From Jimgerdemannia flammicorona (taxonomy: Eukaryota > Mucoromycota > Endogonomycetes > Endogonales > Endogonaceae): a DNA stretch of 19,136 nt. The notes below the pieces were generated by a model, which searched no databases, was not told where the DNA came from, and worked only from the letters and a program-made list of their open reading frames with translations. Location of the stretch: the NCBI GenBank assembly GCA_003990745.1, contig RBNI01002248.1, positions 1 through 19,136 on the forward strand, given 5' to 3'. This document shows positions 1 through 9,215 of the stretch, one piece after another. The position numbers and the translations under genes are program-made. How positions within the stretch are numbered: the stretch's first letter is position 1; each line of letters opens with the position of its first letter.

Positions 1-234
1 AAAAAAAAAAACAAAACAAGCCAATAGATTCAATAGTTGCTGTTAATAAGGAAATATAGGGCAAGGTACTAGGTAAAAGTAAGTGGGATGTACTTAGGAA
101 TATGGTCAGAGTTTTGGAAGTAAGTGGTGATTGCTCTGACCCACACTTGTTTTATCTATCTCTGTACAATGTAATACCTTACCATATATAACTACTAGTA
201 TTTCAATAATTGTATGAAGGATATAGTCAAATAA
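1..234. other. Left edge, A-rich start and possible upstream hAT sequence
   Basis: The window opens with a 12-base A run. After it, a plus-strand frame at about 78-182 reads SKWDVLRNMVRVLE, which resembles the region of hAT transposases just before the conserved central block, but the match is weak and the frame differs from the one used after position 235. I see no gene, promoter or terminal inverted repeat. The hAT element probably extends off the left edge. Confidence 0.3.
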
Positions 235-732
235 GTAATATCAGTATACAACTTTTTGATTGACCAGCTAGAGGACAAGCTTGAGGACAGACTGGAGGAT
301 TGTAGTAATTTATAGTTAAGCCTGGATCAGAGAGACACCATGGAGGTTGCTCTAAGCAAGCTCAGAAAATACTACTCCAAAACAGATGCCACCATATACT
401 CAATCAGTACAGATATGTCAGTGTGTGGTCATTACCTCTTCCAAAACAGAGAAACCCTTGCAAAAACTCACTCTCTTTCTCTGAACAATGTTGGACTCAT
501 GCTTAAAGCTACAATACCATAAAGATCAGGACTAAGAGCAGCACTTCATTGAGGAAACCAAGCAGGCCATAATTAAAACATACCAGAAAAACTATGTGCT
601 GCCACAAGGTTCTGGTCAAAGTCTGGATAAATATGCCAAGGGATCCCTCCTGTCCCACATTTACTTCAGCAGAAAGAGAAAGAGGGAGCCATCAGTGGAA
701 GAGCTGCTGTCAATAGACAAACTCACCATTTA
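235..732 (+). pseudogene. hAT-family transposase relic, central part (left of LINE insertion)
   Basis: The conceptual translation follows the RNase H-fold region of hAT (Ac-like) DNA transposases, which cut and paste their element in the nucleus. In order it shows VISVYNFLIDQLEDKLED (from 235), then a TAG stop at 313-315, then LSKLRKYYSKTDATIYSIST (after the ATG at 340), then after a frame change near 508 KLQYHKDQ, a TAA stop and EETKQAIIKTYQKNY. The last frame runs on through 596 to the point where the LINE enters. Stops plus a frameshift mean it cannot make protein. The N-terminal BED finger and the terminal inverted repeat are not visible. The rest of the reading frame resumes at 6575, so the halves were once contiguous. 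Family call is firm; limits are approximate. Confidence 0.75.
720..732. repeat. LINE target site duplication, left copy
   Basis: The 13 bases AACTCACCATTTA lie just left of the poly(T) tract and recur exactly at 6575-6587. They fall inside the hAT coding frame (codons for LTIYL), so the duplication is of target DNA and marks the insertion site. Confidence 0.9.

Positions 733-734
<2 letters not shown>

Positions 735-772
<38 letters not shown>
735..772 (-). other. LINE poly(A) tail
   Basis: Thirty-eight uninterrupted T on the plus strand are the poly(A) tail of the minus-strand LINE. Its length suggests either a fairly recent insertion or slippage. Confidence 0.95.
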
Positions 773-775
<3 letters not shown>

Positions 776-789
776 GTCTCTTGGACTCC

Positions 790-795
790 TTTATT
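790..795 (-). terminator. LINE polyadenylation signal AATAAA
   Basis: Minus-strand AATAAA begins 18 nt upstream of the poly(A) tail, a normal distance for a polyadenylation signal. Confidence 0.7.
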
Positions 796-904
796 ATGAA
801 CTATCTAATACAATTACAAAAACCACAAATCACCACTAGTATCTTAAATATACTGACATAGAATCCTTCAACCGACTCCTAATAATAATACAAGGAAGGA
901 CCCT

Positions 905-3900
905 TCAGCCCACACCCTCTTTCCACCTCACCCCCTTCTCACCAAGTATAAGGTGCTCCTGACTCCTCTGGACTATGTCTAACACCTTCTTCATGGCCCC
1001 CAACTGGTGCCTCTTTCCCTGATACCACCACTCTTGCACCACTTCCAAGAGGAGCCCCTTCCACTGCTCCACCAATTCTCCAATTCCCATCCAAGGATCT
1101 CTCTCGAACACCCATCACCAGTGCACTGCCATAAGCACCCAGATACCGATAATCTGACCCAGGCCTCCCCAGATGTCCCCAATTTCTCCCACCAGTTGAT
1201 GCTTGACCACCTGACAAGCAGGACCCCCTGCCTGCCCACTCTCTTCCCCCCAATATCCTTCTAATGTCTGCCAAAATCCTTCAACCCCTGGACAAGCTAC
1301 CAGAACATGCTCTGGTGTCTGCACTACTCCTCCATCCAGTTCACAGCACCACTCACATTCCTTTACACCATCCTCTACCATCCACCCTGTCCTGTACCCC
1401 AGTGTGATATTCCTCTGCAAAAATTGCCACCATACCACCCAGAACTTGGGCAGGGCAATCTTGAGCAGTGAGGTCCCCCAACCCCAAATCCAATCCCACT
1501 CCCACTCTTCTCCAAACCCAGCCTTCTGCTAACCAACTGGCCACCTCTCCAGCGGATCCATCCGGATCCACTCCATCGCCCCAGTTAAAGAGTATTCTAC
1601 CAGTGGGTGGCCACCAATACGGATCCCACCAAAATGCCACCATCGTTGTTCTGGGTCTTCCTCTTCTTCACTAGGGTCTGGGCCTGTGAGCCCCATTGCT
1701 AGCCAAGCTTCCACAATGCCCCACCAGAATCCCCGATAGCGCAACCTGCCAACCCTCCCAACCTGGAGCAAACCTCGCATATCCTTCTGATCCTCACTCT
1801 GGGGGCAGAATCTAACTTCCCAGTTGTCCATAGCTAGTTTGCTCCAGCTCTCCCCTTCTAATTCTGCTATTTGACAACCCTACCAGCCCCAAAGCACCTT
1901 CAGCCACCTTCTAAAGTCCACTAGCCCCAGACCTCTATCTGCCTTTGGCATCACCATTATCTCCCAACTAATCTGTGATCTCCTTCCCTACCAAAGCCAT
2001 CCTTTGACCACTTTCTTCAGTTTCTGTACCACCTATCCCGGAAAGTCCAGGTGGTACCCCAAGTACCACAGCTTTGGTAACCAATATACATTCAAGACTA
2101 CAATCCTCCCAACCAGAGAAAAGCCTCTCCCAGACCAGCCCACCAAGGCATTCTCCCACTTCTGCATCAATCCGCACCACCACTCTTTCGGGAGAACTGT
2201 TTCATATACCGAGAACCAGATACCCAAGTATTGAACCGCCTCCCCAGGGCCAACTAAATGTCCAAAATGTCCATGCTCCCCCAAGCCAGCTCCAAGCTCC
2301 ATGGTCTCACACTTGCCCCAGTTCAGCTTCGCCCCTGCCAGTATCTCATACTGTCCTACTTCTTCCTGCAAGCTCGCCACATCTTCCACACTGCCCAACC
2401 CTACCACCATGTCATCTGCAAAGGCCCCCAGCTTCCAGACCACCTCCCCTATCTTCAATCTAGTTAGCCTTCCCTTCAGCCATGCCAACAAGGGTTCCAA
2501 AGATAAAATATAAAGCAGGGGTGAAAGAGGGTCCCCCTGTGATACACCTTGCCCTAAGAGAAACTCCAGGCCACTCCACCTATTCATCAACACTGCAGCC
2601 CGGCAACCTCGCACCAGACCCATCAACTTTTGAGCCTCCTCTATGCCAAATCCAGCCTTCCATAGAACTGTCTCCAAGTAATTCCACCTCACCCTGTCAT
2701 ATGCCTTCTCCTGGTCCAAGAATACTATATGTCCATCCACTTGCCGGCTTCTACAACCCTCCAAAACATTTTGCACCCAGGCTGTGCTATCTCGAATCTG
2801 TCTCTCCTTCACAAACCCTCGCTGTTCATCACCCACCAATTGGCCAATCCATTGTTGTATTCTCCCTGCCAGAATCTTGGAGACCAACTTCCTATCCACA
2901 TTCAGTAACATAATGGGCCTCCAGTTCCACCACACCCATCTGTCCCCTTTCTTCTTGTAGAGCAGAGAGACTAGTCCTAAGGAGCCATTGCCAATCCAGC
3001 AGCTCTCCCCTAGTGTAAAGTTCGCCATTTCCACAAGTCAAACCCCAAACTCAATTTGAAACTCCTTCCAGAACTCCCACAGCAGTCCATCCTCTCCTAG
3101 TGATGAACCTGCCTGCACTTTCCTCAGTACCTCTAACACCTCTTCAAGGGTCACCCTACCCATTACTGCCCCATCAATCATGGGCTCTGCCACTACTGGC
3201 CAGCTGCCCACCAAATTGTCATTGTCCTCCAGTACTGCCTCTCCCTCTGCTAGCCTTCCATCATCCTGCCAAAGGGTGCACCATCGGCCAGAGATCTCTC
3301 CAAGCATATCTGTGATCTCAGTCACCTCTGTCCTATCCTCTCGCAATACTGAAGCCCAGCTGTGCCACACCCTCCTGGCCTTTAAGATTCCAGATAAGTA
3401 TTTGGTGGGTCACTCTCCTTCTTCCAACCGCTTCGCTTGCAATCTTGCCAGCAACCCATCCACCACTCTATCTTCTGCAGCCTTCAAATCTGACCTCAAC
3501 TCAGCCACCTCCTTGACCAACAGGGAGCGATATTCCCCTGAGGAGTTCTCTCCCTCCAACAGTCTCAGCTGCCAGCGAAGCCCCTGCTCTACTCTCCTTT
3601 CTCTATCCTTCTGCTCCCTTCCAGCTACCTCTCCTACATCACACCAATAAGCACCCGCCAGATGTTTAAATTTTCCCCACCACTGTGCTATTGACTGGCC
3701 ACTGTTCTTCCACTTTGCCACTTCCTGTCTTGCAATTTTGACAAACTGGTCCCACTCCACCTGTCTCTTGAGTAGTGCCACATTAAGTTGCCATCTGCCC
3801 CCACCACCACTGGCTGCCTGGAATCTCCCACTAGCCTCCACACCCCAGTGATCTGACCAGGGACACCACCATACCTCTGTTGAATCGAAAACATTGCCCC

Positions 3901-4540
3901 AGCATTCTGCCATCAGAATCCAGTCAATCCTAGTGCCCACCAAATCCTCACCAACTGGATGCCACCTAGTAAATGGTCCTGACTTCTCACCCTGACATTG
4001 TCATACTCCATCAACCAATCCCATCTCCTTTTCAACCTGAAGCCATCACAAAAGCCCTGTAGAAACTGCCACACCACCTCTATCATCAGATCTATCTAGT
4101 GCCCTATCACGCACCATATTGAAGTCCCCTCTTAAAATGTCCAGCCCAATCTCATCTCATCCTCCCCAATCCAGCCAATCTTCTATCCATTGGTTTCACT
4201 CTCTGCTAACCACTGGCAGATATACAGAGCCAACCACCAGCCCATCACCAGCTCCTCCTTTCAATCTCCCCCAGACCAATCGATCACCATATACCTCAAC
4301 CTCTTTCAGCTCTCCTTTCCCCAAGCCAACCAAGATGCCCACCTGCTCATTCCACCCTGTGCTACCAAACCATTCCTTACTCCATTCCTCATAATCTTGC
4401 TCTCCATAGGCCCGAACATCCTGCAAAAACACCACATCATACCTCCTGGTCTTTAGCTACCAAAATAGCCGCCTTCACTTCACTCCATCACGCAAGCCAT
4501 TGACATTTAGCAATAATATACATAGACTGTTCATCATCAT
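905..4540 (-). pseudogene. LINE ORF2: endonuclease, reverse transcriptase and zinc-binding tail (broken)
   Basis: ORF2 nicks target DNA and reverse transcribes the LINE RNA. It opens with three ATGs (4540-4532), 10 nt after ORF1 ends, and one frame runs about 1,211 codons to 905, a usual LINE ORF2 length. Landmarks: endonuclease NVNGLRDG near the start, RGDFNMV around 4120, GTRIDWIL around 3930, WSDHWGV around 3865; RT LDQEKAYDRVRW, GVSQGDPLSPLLYIL and the catalytic FADD at 2411-2422; zinc tail CEWCC...H....C at 1292-1357. The RT block 3034-2033 is 333 codons without a stop. Elsewhere stops interrupt the frame: 4475-4477 TGA, 4457-4459 TAG, 4196-4198 TGA, 4157-4159 TGA, 3410-3412 TGA, 3038-3040 TGA, 2033-2035 TAG and others near 1530. 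Around 3985-4075 a neighbouring frame reads better. Not functional. Confidence 0.9.
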
Positions 4541-4550
4541 GAATAAATGT

Positions 4551-6395
4551 TTAAAGTTCAACTGAAATTGCCATCACCTTTTCAGCCCTGCTACAGATAA
4601 TTGCCTTATGCTCCTCGCAAATAGCCCTCCAAATACAGGCTCTATTCACACCACTGCAGAAGACATCCACTCGCTCCGATGCTACCTTCCTAATGTCAGC
4701 CATATGGTCCTCATCTACCTCATATCCTTCATCATCCAGAAGCACTGCCACCATTACCATCACCAACTTCAGCCCCTGTAATACCACATTGAGGAACCCT
4801 TCCCAGGCCTCCTGTAATCTATTAAATACATCCACTTCCTTGATGTCCTCCTCCACAAGTTCCTTGAGCACCGCCTGATACCAGTCATCCGCCGTCATCA
4901 CCATGGGCCTAGGGGTGGCCGGCCTTGGGGTCCTACTCAGCTCCTGCAGCATCTCTCTATCTGCTGACACATCAGAAGCCACATCTACCAGGTCATCCTC
5001 CTCTGTGCCTTTCTCCAGCCGAACTACTTCACCTGCCTCTGGGTATTCCCAATGAACATTTGCTGCTCCTGCCATGTGAACATCCTCCAACTGGGTCTCT
5101 GGTACCACCTCAATGACCTCCTCAAAGCCCCCTGCATTTGCCTCCTCCTTATCAGCCCACTTCCCCTTTACTAGTATATGAGTGGAGTTCTCCACACCCC
5201 CTAGTTGCGAGAAGGACACCTCAGCTGTCTCCACCTCTTCCATCTGACTTTTGGCTGTCTCTGCTCTCTCCTCTTCCTCCCTTTTCAAGCTCTGAAGGAC
5301 AGTCTGCAGATGCTCCCAGTTTGCTCTTCACCACCTCTTCCTCCTCCCTTCCATCGGAATCCAGATCCAGTCCTTGGCAAACTTCTCCCATTTCCTCTTC
5401 TGTAATTCCTTTGCCGCCTCTCTCTCCTCCAGAGCAATTAGCAATTCCTCCTCCTCCTGTTCAGATCCCTTCCTTCGCCACACTTTGCACTCCTGCCCTC
5501 TAACATGAACTACTTCTGACCAGTCCCTCTCTTGCCCCATGGCCTCCTTGCCTTCCAGCCTCACCATCACCTCGCAGTTGCCATTCCTCAGCTTGGTCCC
5601 CTCCCAGAACATGAACCCAAAGTCAACCATCTCGCCAAAAGCCCCCAGTGCCTCCGCCACCATTCCATTGGTCTCCTGTCTCCCCAATGTCGGCAGCCCT
5701 TCAATCACCAGTCGCACTGCTTGCGGGTCCTATCTCAGGCACCTCGCTATACCAACCTTGATGCTCTTGACGACCAGCCCTTTCTCTAGGGCCTTCACCA
5801 TCTCTTCCTCCTTGACAAATCCAATCTCAACTGCCTCAGCTGATGGGATGAACTTCAGCGACTCTGCCCCTACAATCTCCTCCCCAACTAGCCGCAAGAC
5901 CTCTCTGGCAGACATCTCTAGCCCTAAAAAATTCGCAGAAATGGCCCATATTGAAACTGACTTATGGAAGAAGGGGCACACCACCAGTTCACTAGAGCTG
6001 GCCACTATTGTTGCCTTCTTCTTGTTCTCCAAAACTCCAGCAGTCACCCCAGCCACCGGCTCAGCCCCAGGAATACCAGTCCCAGCCACACCACTTCTGG
6101 ACCCCTGGCCCCTTACAGGCACCTGACCAGTCACCTGACCCATCACCTGGCCAGTCACCTGACTCCTACCCCTGTCAACACTATGTCCCCCTTGCCCTAC
6201 CCCCATGGGCCTCATAGCAGCCCTCCTGTCCTCCATCACCATGTGCCAACTCTCGATGCCAGCCTGCCTCCCCTGACCACCCACTCCTCATACCCCTACA
6301 CCAGCTCCAATGGTCACTGCAAAACTCTTGGAGAGACCCAGACCAGGTCTCCTTCTCTCCAAATGCTCAGAGCTTGATGAACTCTGGGTTGCCAT
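4551..6395 (-). pseudogene. LINE ORF1: nucleic-acid-binding protein (broken)
   Basis: First LINE ORF, expected to coat the element RNA. The ATG at 6395 starts MATQSSSSSEHLERR, and the same frame runs to a TAA at 4551-4553, about 614 codons. It is broken by TGA at 6288-6290, TAG at 5730-5732 and TGA at 5328-5330. The N-terminus is Gly/Gln/Ser-rich with a short VTGQV-type repeat (about 6120-6165). The middle has two stretches resembling RRM-like folds of ORF1 proteins (about 5930-5780, and 5717-5560 with RLVIEGLP). The C-terminal half is highly acidic and probably coiled, rich in E, V and A. No CCHC knuckle is visible. The RRM call is from pattern only; the role follows from position in the element. 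Confidence 0.8.
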
Positions 6396-6574
6396 TCAAC
6401 AAAAACTCTACCGAAGCAGATAAGATTTGTAGTAAACTGTAGCTAGACTCCTACCACACCTTGTACACCAGAATAGATGATGGGAAAACTTGAAAACGTG
6501 TTGCTTGTCATGAAAAGATGTCCATGTGGCTTAGCTTGCTCTGAATGGTTCAAGCAAAAGGAGTCCTGGGGGTC
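6396..6574 (-). other. LINE 5' leader
   Basis: About 180 bases between the right target duplication and the ORF1 ATG. No open frame is visible. In LINEs this segment usually carries the internal promoter, but I see no motif that proves it here. Confidence 0.55.
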
Positions 6575-6587
6575 AACTCACCATTTA
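6575..6587. repeat. LINE target site duplication, right copy
   Basis: Exact second copy of the 13 bases at 720-732, directly after the LINE 5' end. The hAT frame continues through it on the plus strand as LTIYLTSNCVILLEDTEVL. Confidence 0.9.
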
Positions 6588-6660
6588 CCTTACCAGTAAC
6601 TGTGTGATCCTGCTAGAGGATACAGAGGTGCTCAACTGGTGGAAGGTGGGTTGTCAGGCA

Positions 6661-6753
6661 GATAGTTAGTTATATTGGGTTACATTGGGTCAATTTAATC
6701 CTCCAATCTAACCACCACTCTATCCACTAGGGTATGTGGCTACAGCTATATCA
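6661..6753 (-). other. Extra segment inside the hAT frame, tRNA-like on the minus strand
   Basis: Removing about 90 bases here would join WWKVGCQ to FLSLYGIAWDYL in normal hAT spacing, so this looks like an insertion. On the minus strand it contains CCTAGTGGATAGAGTGG, resembling a tRNA box A and D-loop, followed by GGATTAAATTGACCC, a degenerate box B-like run. A tRNA-derived SINE fragment is possible. The borders CAGATAGTT and CAAATAAAC could be a degenerate target duplication, but this is not convincing. Confidence 0.3.
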
Positions 6754-7086
6754 AATAAACTTCCTCAGCCTATATGGTATAGCTTGGGACTACCTGGTAA
6801 TTTCTGCCACCAGTACTCCCATTGAGCAGGTATTCTCAGACAGGGTAGATCTCATTGCCCCTAAGAGGTGTATGCTGAATACTGAGACAATCTGGGCATA
6901 TATATGTCTGAAATATTAATGGGGCTCAGGCTACTAAAATTCAGTGGGTTCTGGGGTATGTGGATAAGATAATTGGCCTTGTGGATTATTTAATACTTTT
7001 TCAAAAATAAAAAGGAAAAAAAAACCTAGACTCAGTCTGAAGTTTGTAGCCCAAGTGGGGCAGCAGTCAGTAGAGTTGGTGATAGT

Positions 7087-7299
7087 GGAGAGAGTGTGCA
7101 AAATTTGTAGCCCTTCACCAGTAGCAAGGGGTAGCCCCATGCTATCAGTACCTGGGTTAGTGGGCAGGGTCAGTGGATGTGGGGCTGGTGGATACAGAGT
7201 TGGCAGAAAGAGTGCACAAAATTTGCAGCCCTCCACTGACAGCAAAGAGCAGCTCCAAGTGTTTGGGATAGGGGGATAGGCAGAGGGGGCAGGGGTAGG
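7087..7299. repeat. Degenerate tandem repeat, left part
   Basis: Two copies of a unit with core CAAAATTTG (7099-7107 and 7217-7225), each followed by a GCAGCCCT-like stretch and then an AGCAA...CCCCA-like stretch. A weaker relative may begin near 7040. Two further copies lie right of the LTR element at 17957 and 18047. Without the LTR element the four cores would be spaced 118, 96 and 90 bases, so this is one array split by the insertion. Between the hAT stop at 6919 and this array I see only an A-rich tract at about 7003-7025. Confidence 0.75.
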
Positions 7300-7304
7300 C
7301 AGAG
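7300..7304. repeat. LTR element target site duplication, left copy
   Basis: CAGAG directly precedes the LTR end at 7305 and is repeated at 17944-17948. Five bases is the usual duplication of Ty3/gypsy elements. Confidence 0.9.
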
Positions 7305-7663
7305 TGTAAGAGGGTTGCTTTTTAGGGTAACCATTATATAGTTCTGGAAGAGTTTTCTGGAAGTTCTGAATATTCTAGAAGATCGTTTTCTTATGGTCAA
7401 GATCAATTTTGTATGGAGTACATCCTCTACACTTATTGATTTCAAGATCGGGTTGATGTCTCAACCAAAAGTCCTTTTTTGGACTAGTTCTGGATGTTCA
7501 GGATTTTCTATATTTCAGGAAGTTCAAGAAACTAAGACTAGCTTAGTTGAATTGGCATATCGCTGCAGACAATACCCAATTAGGAAATTTCGTGATGGGG
7601 TTAGAAGTGGGACCTAACATGGAGCAGATTTACTTAAGAGTGGTTTGTGGGTTATTAAATAGA

Positions 7664-7669
7664 TTTATT
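7664..7669 (-). terminator. LTR polyadenylation signal AATAAA (3' LTR)
   Basis: Minus-strand AATAAA lies about 120 nt downstream of the LTR TATA box. In the 3' LTR it would set the 3' end of the genomic RNA and so place R at about 7765-7645. The equivalent in the 5' LTR is 16237-16242. Confidence 0.6.
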
Positions 7670-7786
7670 CGCTATTCATGATATTGCTATACTAGGAGTA
7701 GTTGTATGAGGGGATATTGTGGGGAAGTGCTCAGGAGTTGTGTTCGGATTGTTCAGGTCTGAGTTTCTGAGGTCTGGGGGAGGGGG

Positions 7787-7794
7787 TATTTATA
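7787..7794 (-). promoter_or_regulatory. LTR TATA box (3' LTR copy)
   Basis: Minus-strand TATAAATA followed by a C-rich run, identical in both LTRs. It lies downstream of the LTR ORF, so that ORF belongs to U3. In the 5' LTR the same box (16360-16367) would start genomic RNA. Confidence 0.7.
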
Positions 7795-7913
7795 CTAGTG
7801 AGGGGCTATCTGGACTATGCTAGATATGGATGTAGCACTAAGTATCTTGCTGAGTTGGAATGCAGTCATATAGTATAAGAGTGATCTGATATGTCAAGAG
7901 ATCATCTGACTGC

Positions 7914-7920
7914 TGAGTCA
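7914..7920. promoter_or_regulatory. bZIP-type site TGAGTCA upstream of TATA (3' LTR)
   Basis: TGAGTCA, the consensus of Gcn4/AP-1-type bZIP factors, lies 120 bases upstream of the TATA box and is kept at 16487-16493 in the other LTR. Binding is inferred from the motif only. Confidence 0.35.
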
Positions 7921-7983
7921 GTTCACAGTCACATCATATAAGGCTAATCTAACTATACTATGACTGCTAACCTATTTATGTTT

Positions 7984-9000
7984 TTAGGCACTGTCTGGAT
8001 AGTCTTCGATAATGTCGCCATTAATTGCTTCATCTCTGATAAAGTAGTTATCTAGGAAAAGTGGTTCGCGGATTACTTCTCCTTGTTTGCTGAGGTAGTA
8101 ATACATTGGAACTTCATCTCCATCCCATAGGATAGTATCGTCTGTCTCATATGCTGGATAAGGTGTTGGTTGGCAAAGAAGTGGTGCATCATTTTTGCTT
8201 TCATTGGATTCACTGTCTGTGTACCTTCTATAGGTTACAGCACTATGAGTCATGGGATTGTAGTAAGCTGGTGGCTGTAGTTCATGTTGCTTGTACTCAG
8301 GTGGTGGAGTGGTTGGTTCAACTTTGAGGGTTGTCTGAAGGTGCAGGTTGTGTTCTCTGGTCTCTTCATTGTAGTTGAAATAATCAGGGGTAAATGCAGA
8401 TTGGTATTCATGCCAGTGGTTATTGTCCCAATAAGTCTCATATGTGGTTATGAACTGTTGTAAGTTCATTGGTAAGGTTGGCGGTGTGATCAGGGTTGGT
8501 AGAGATCCTTGGTTTGAGGTCATGTCAGCATTGGAAGGACCATTGTCTTCTGCTTTGTCTTCATCAAAGTTGATTATATCATAGATATCCTTCATGGCAT
8601 ATCCAACTTGGGGCATTCACAGGATGTGGTCATTGGGGTGCAGGAAGGTTCTGTCTGTGGTTTCAACATACTCCAGATACTTGTGGTTGAGTTCTTGTAT
8701 CATGTCATCGATTTGGCTATAGGACAGGGTAGCAACCATTTCACTGGTAGTAACTCAGAGGTGGGGAATAAAGGTGCTGTACTTATAGAAGAGTTCTCAG
8801 TGTTTGCAGGCAATGAGCTTCTAGTGTTGAGACATCTGGATAATGTCTGTGTCCTGGTGGTGTTTGACCATATCTTCCAGGAGGTGGCTGATCTGGTAGT
8901 AGCTTGAGATTTATCCAATCTGGTGGGCCTTGTTAAGCATGTTCAGGGCATTCCATTGGGCTTCCACAAAGTAGAGGAGTACTCGGCTATAGATATTCAT
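7984..9000 (-). pseudogene. LTR (U3) ORF, 3' LTR copy; unknown protein
   Basis: A 338-codon frame inside the LTR, on the same strand as gag-pol, from ATG 9000 (MNIYSR) to TAA 7984-7986. I recognise no domain. The predicted protein is soluble-looking and rich in Tyr, Asp, Glu and Pro. It has a helical N-terminal half (LNHKYLEYVE, GYAMKDIYDIINF), a central TPP-rich linker, PPEY at 8293-8304 and PPAY at 8263-8274, and an acidic tail ending EDYPDSA. No signal peptide, membrane span or zinc finger is seen. This copy has stops at 8911-8913 (TAA), 8821-8823 (TAG), 8797-8799, 8755-8757 and 8617-8619 (TGA); all are sense codons in the other LTR. Open frame continues upstream to ATG 9126, but a TGA at 9022-9024 shared by both LTRs argues for the start at 9000. 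Being in U3, it would be the last ORF of genomic RNA. Confidence 0.75.
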
Positions 9001-9147
9001 AAGGGGCAGAGGGGATGTGGCTCAGTTGACAATGGCATTCCAAATGTCAGTGCAGATGTAGTTGTAGATCTCAGTGGTCATGTTTGTATATTTGGAAGTT
9101 GTGGTTGTTGTTTGTTTGGTTCTCATTTGACACATCTTGGGGCTCAG

Positions 9148-9153
9148 TATATA
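9148..9153 (-). promoter_or_regulatory. TATA-like run upstream of the LTR ORF
   Basis: TATATA lies about 150 bases upstream of ATG 9000 on the minus strand; the 5' LTR has TATACATATA at 17721-17730. A start about 30 bases downstream would fall past ATG 9126 but before ATG 9000, which fits the shorter ORF. Weak motif evidence only. Confidence 0.3.
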
Positions 9154-9215
9154 TGCATCTGTTCTTGATTGGTAAGATTCTGTTTGTGTAAACCTTATGT
9201 TCCATAACTTCATAT

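Larger units (their letters stand above)
733..6574 (-). mobile_element. Full-length L1-like non-LTR retrotransposon (LINE)
   Basis: A 5.84-kb minus-strand LINE. It has a short 5' leader (6574-6396), ORF1 (6395-4551), a 10-nt gap, ORF2 (4540-905), a 3' UTR with AATAAA, and a poly(A) tail seen as 38 T on the plus strand. Identical 13-bp duplications flank it, so the 5' end looks complete and not truncated as is usual for LINEs. ORF2 carries an apurinic-type endonuclease, RT and a CxxC...H...C zinc-binding tail but no obvious RNase H, as in L1-like elements. Both ORFs hold several stops, mainly TGA, so the copy is dead although its frames are largely preserved. It split a hAT transposase. Confidence 0.93.
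6575..6919 (+). pseudogene. hAT-family transposase relic, C-terminal dimerisation region
   Basis: This continues the transposase interrupted by the LINE. From the duplication the frame gives LLEDTEVLNWWKVGCQ, the conserved E..WW..  region of hAT transposases, then a TAG at 6667-6669. A stretch of about 90 bases that does not fit follows, then YGIAWDYLVISATSTPIEQVF and LIAPKRCMLNTETIWAYICL to a natural TAA at 6917-6919. The last part is the hallmark hAT C-terminal dimerisation motif (DYL.I.ATS...E.VFS), and the stop is where the family usually ends. The family assignment is strong. The element's 3' terminal inverted repeat was not found. Confidence 0.85.

Noticed and set aside
1007..6377. Many plus-strand open frames rich in Pro, Ser and Leu
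   Set aside because: They are antisense shadows of the minus-strand LINE ORFs, created by the C-rich plus strand.
7003..7025. A-rich tract as a poly(A) tail of another retroposon
   Set aside because: It is interrupted, and no retroposon body or target duplication is visible beside it.
7984..9000. LTR ORF as an env-like gene
   Set aside because: No signal peptide, hydrophobic membrane segment or glycoprotein-like cysteine pattern is visible, and it lies in U3 and not between integrase and the LTR.
8608..9168. Plus-strand frames in the 3' LTR (99 and 81 codons)
   Set aside because: They are antisense to the LTR ORF, resemble no protein, and the matching frames in the 5' LTR are not kept.
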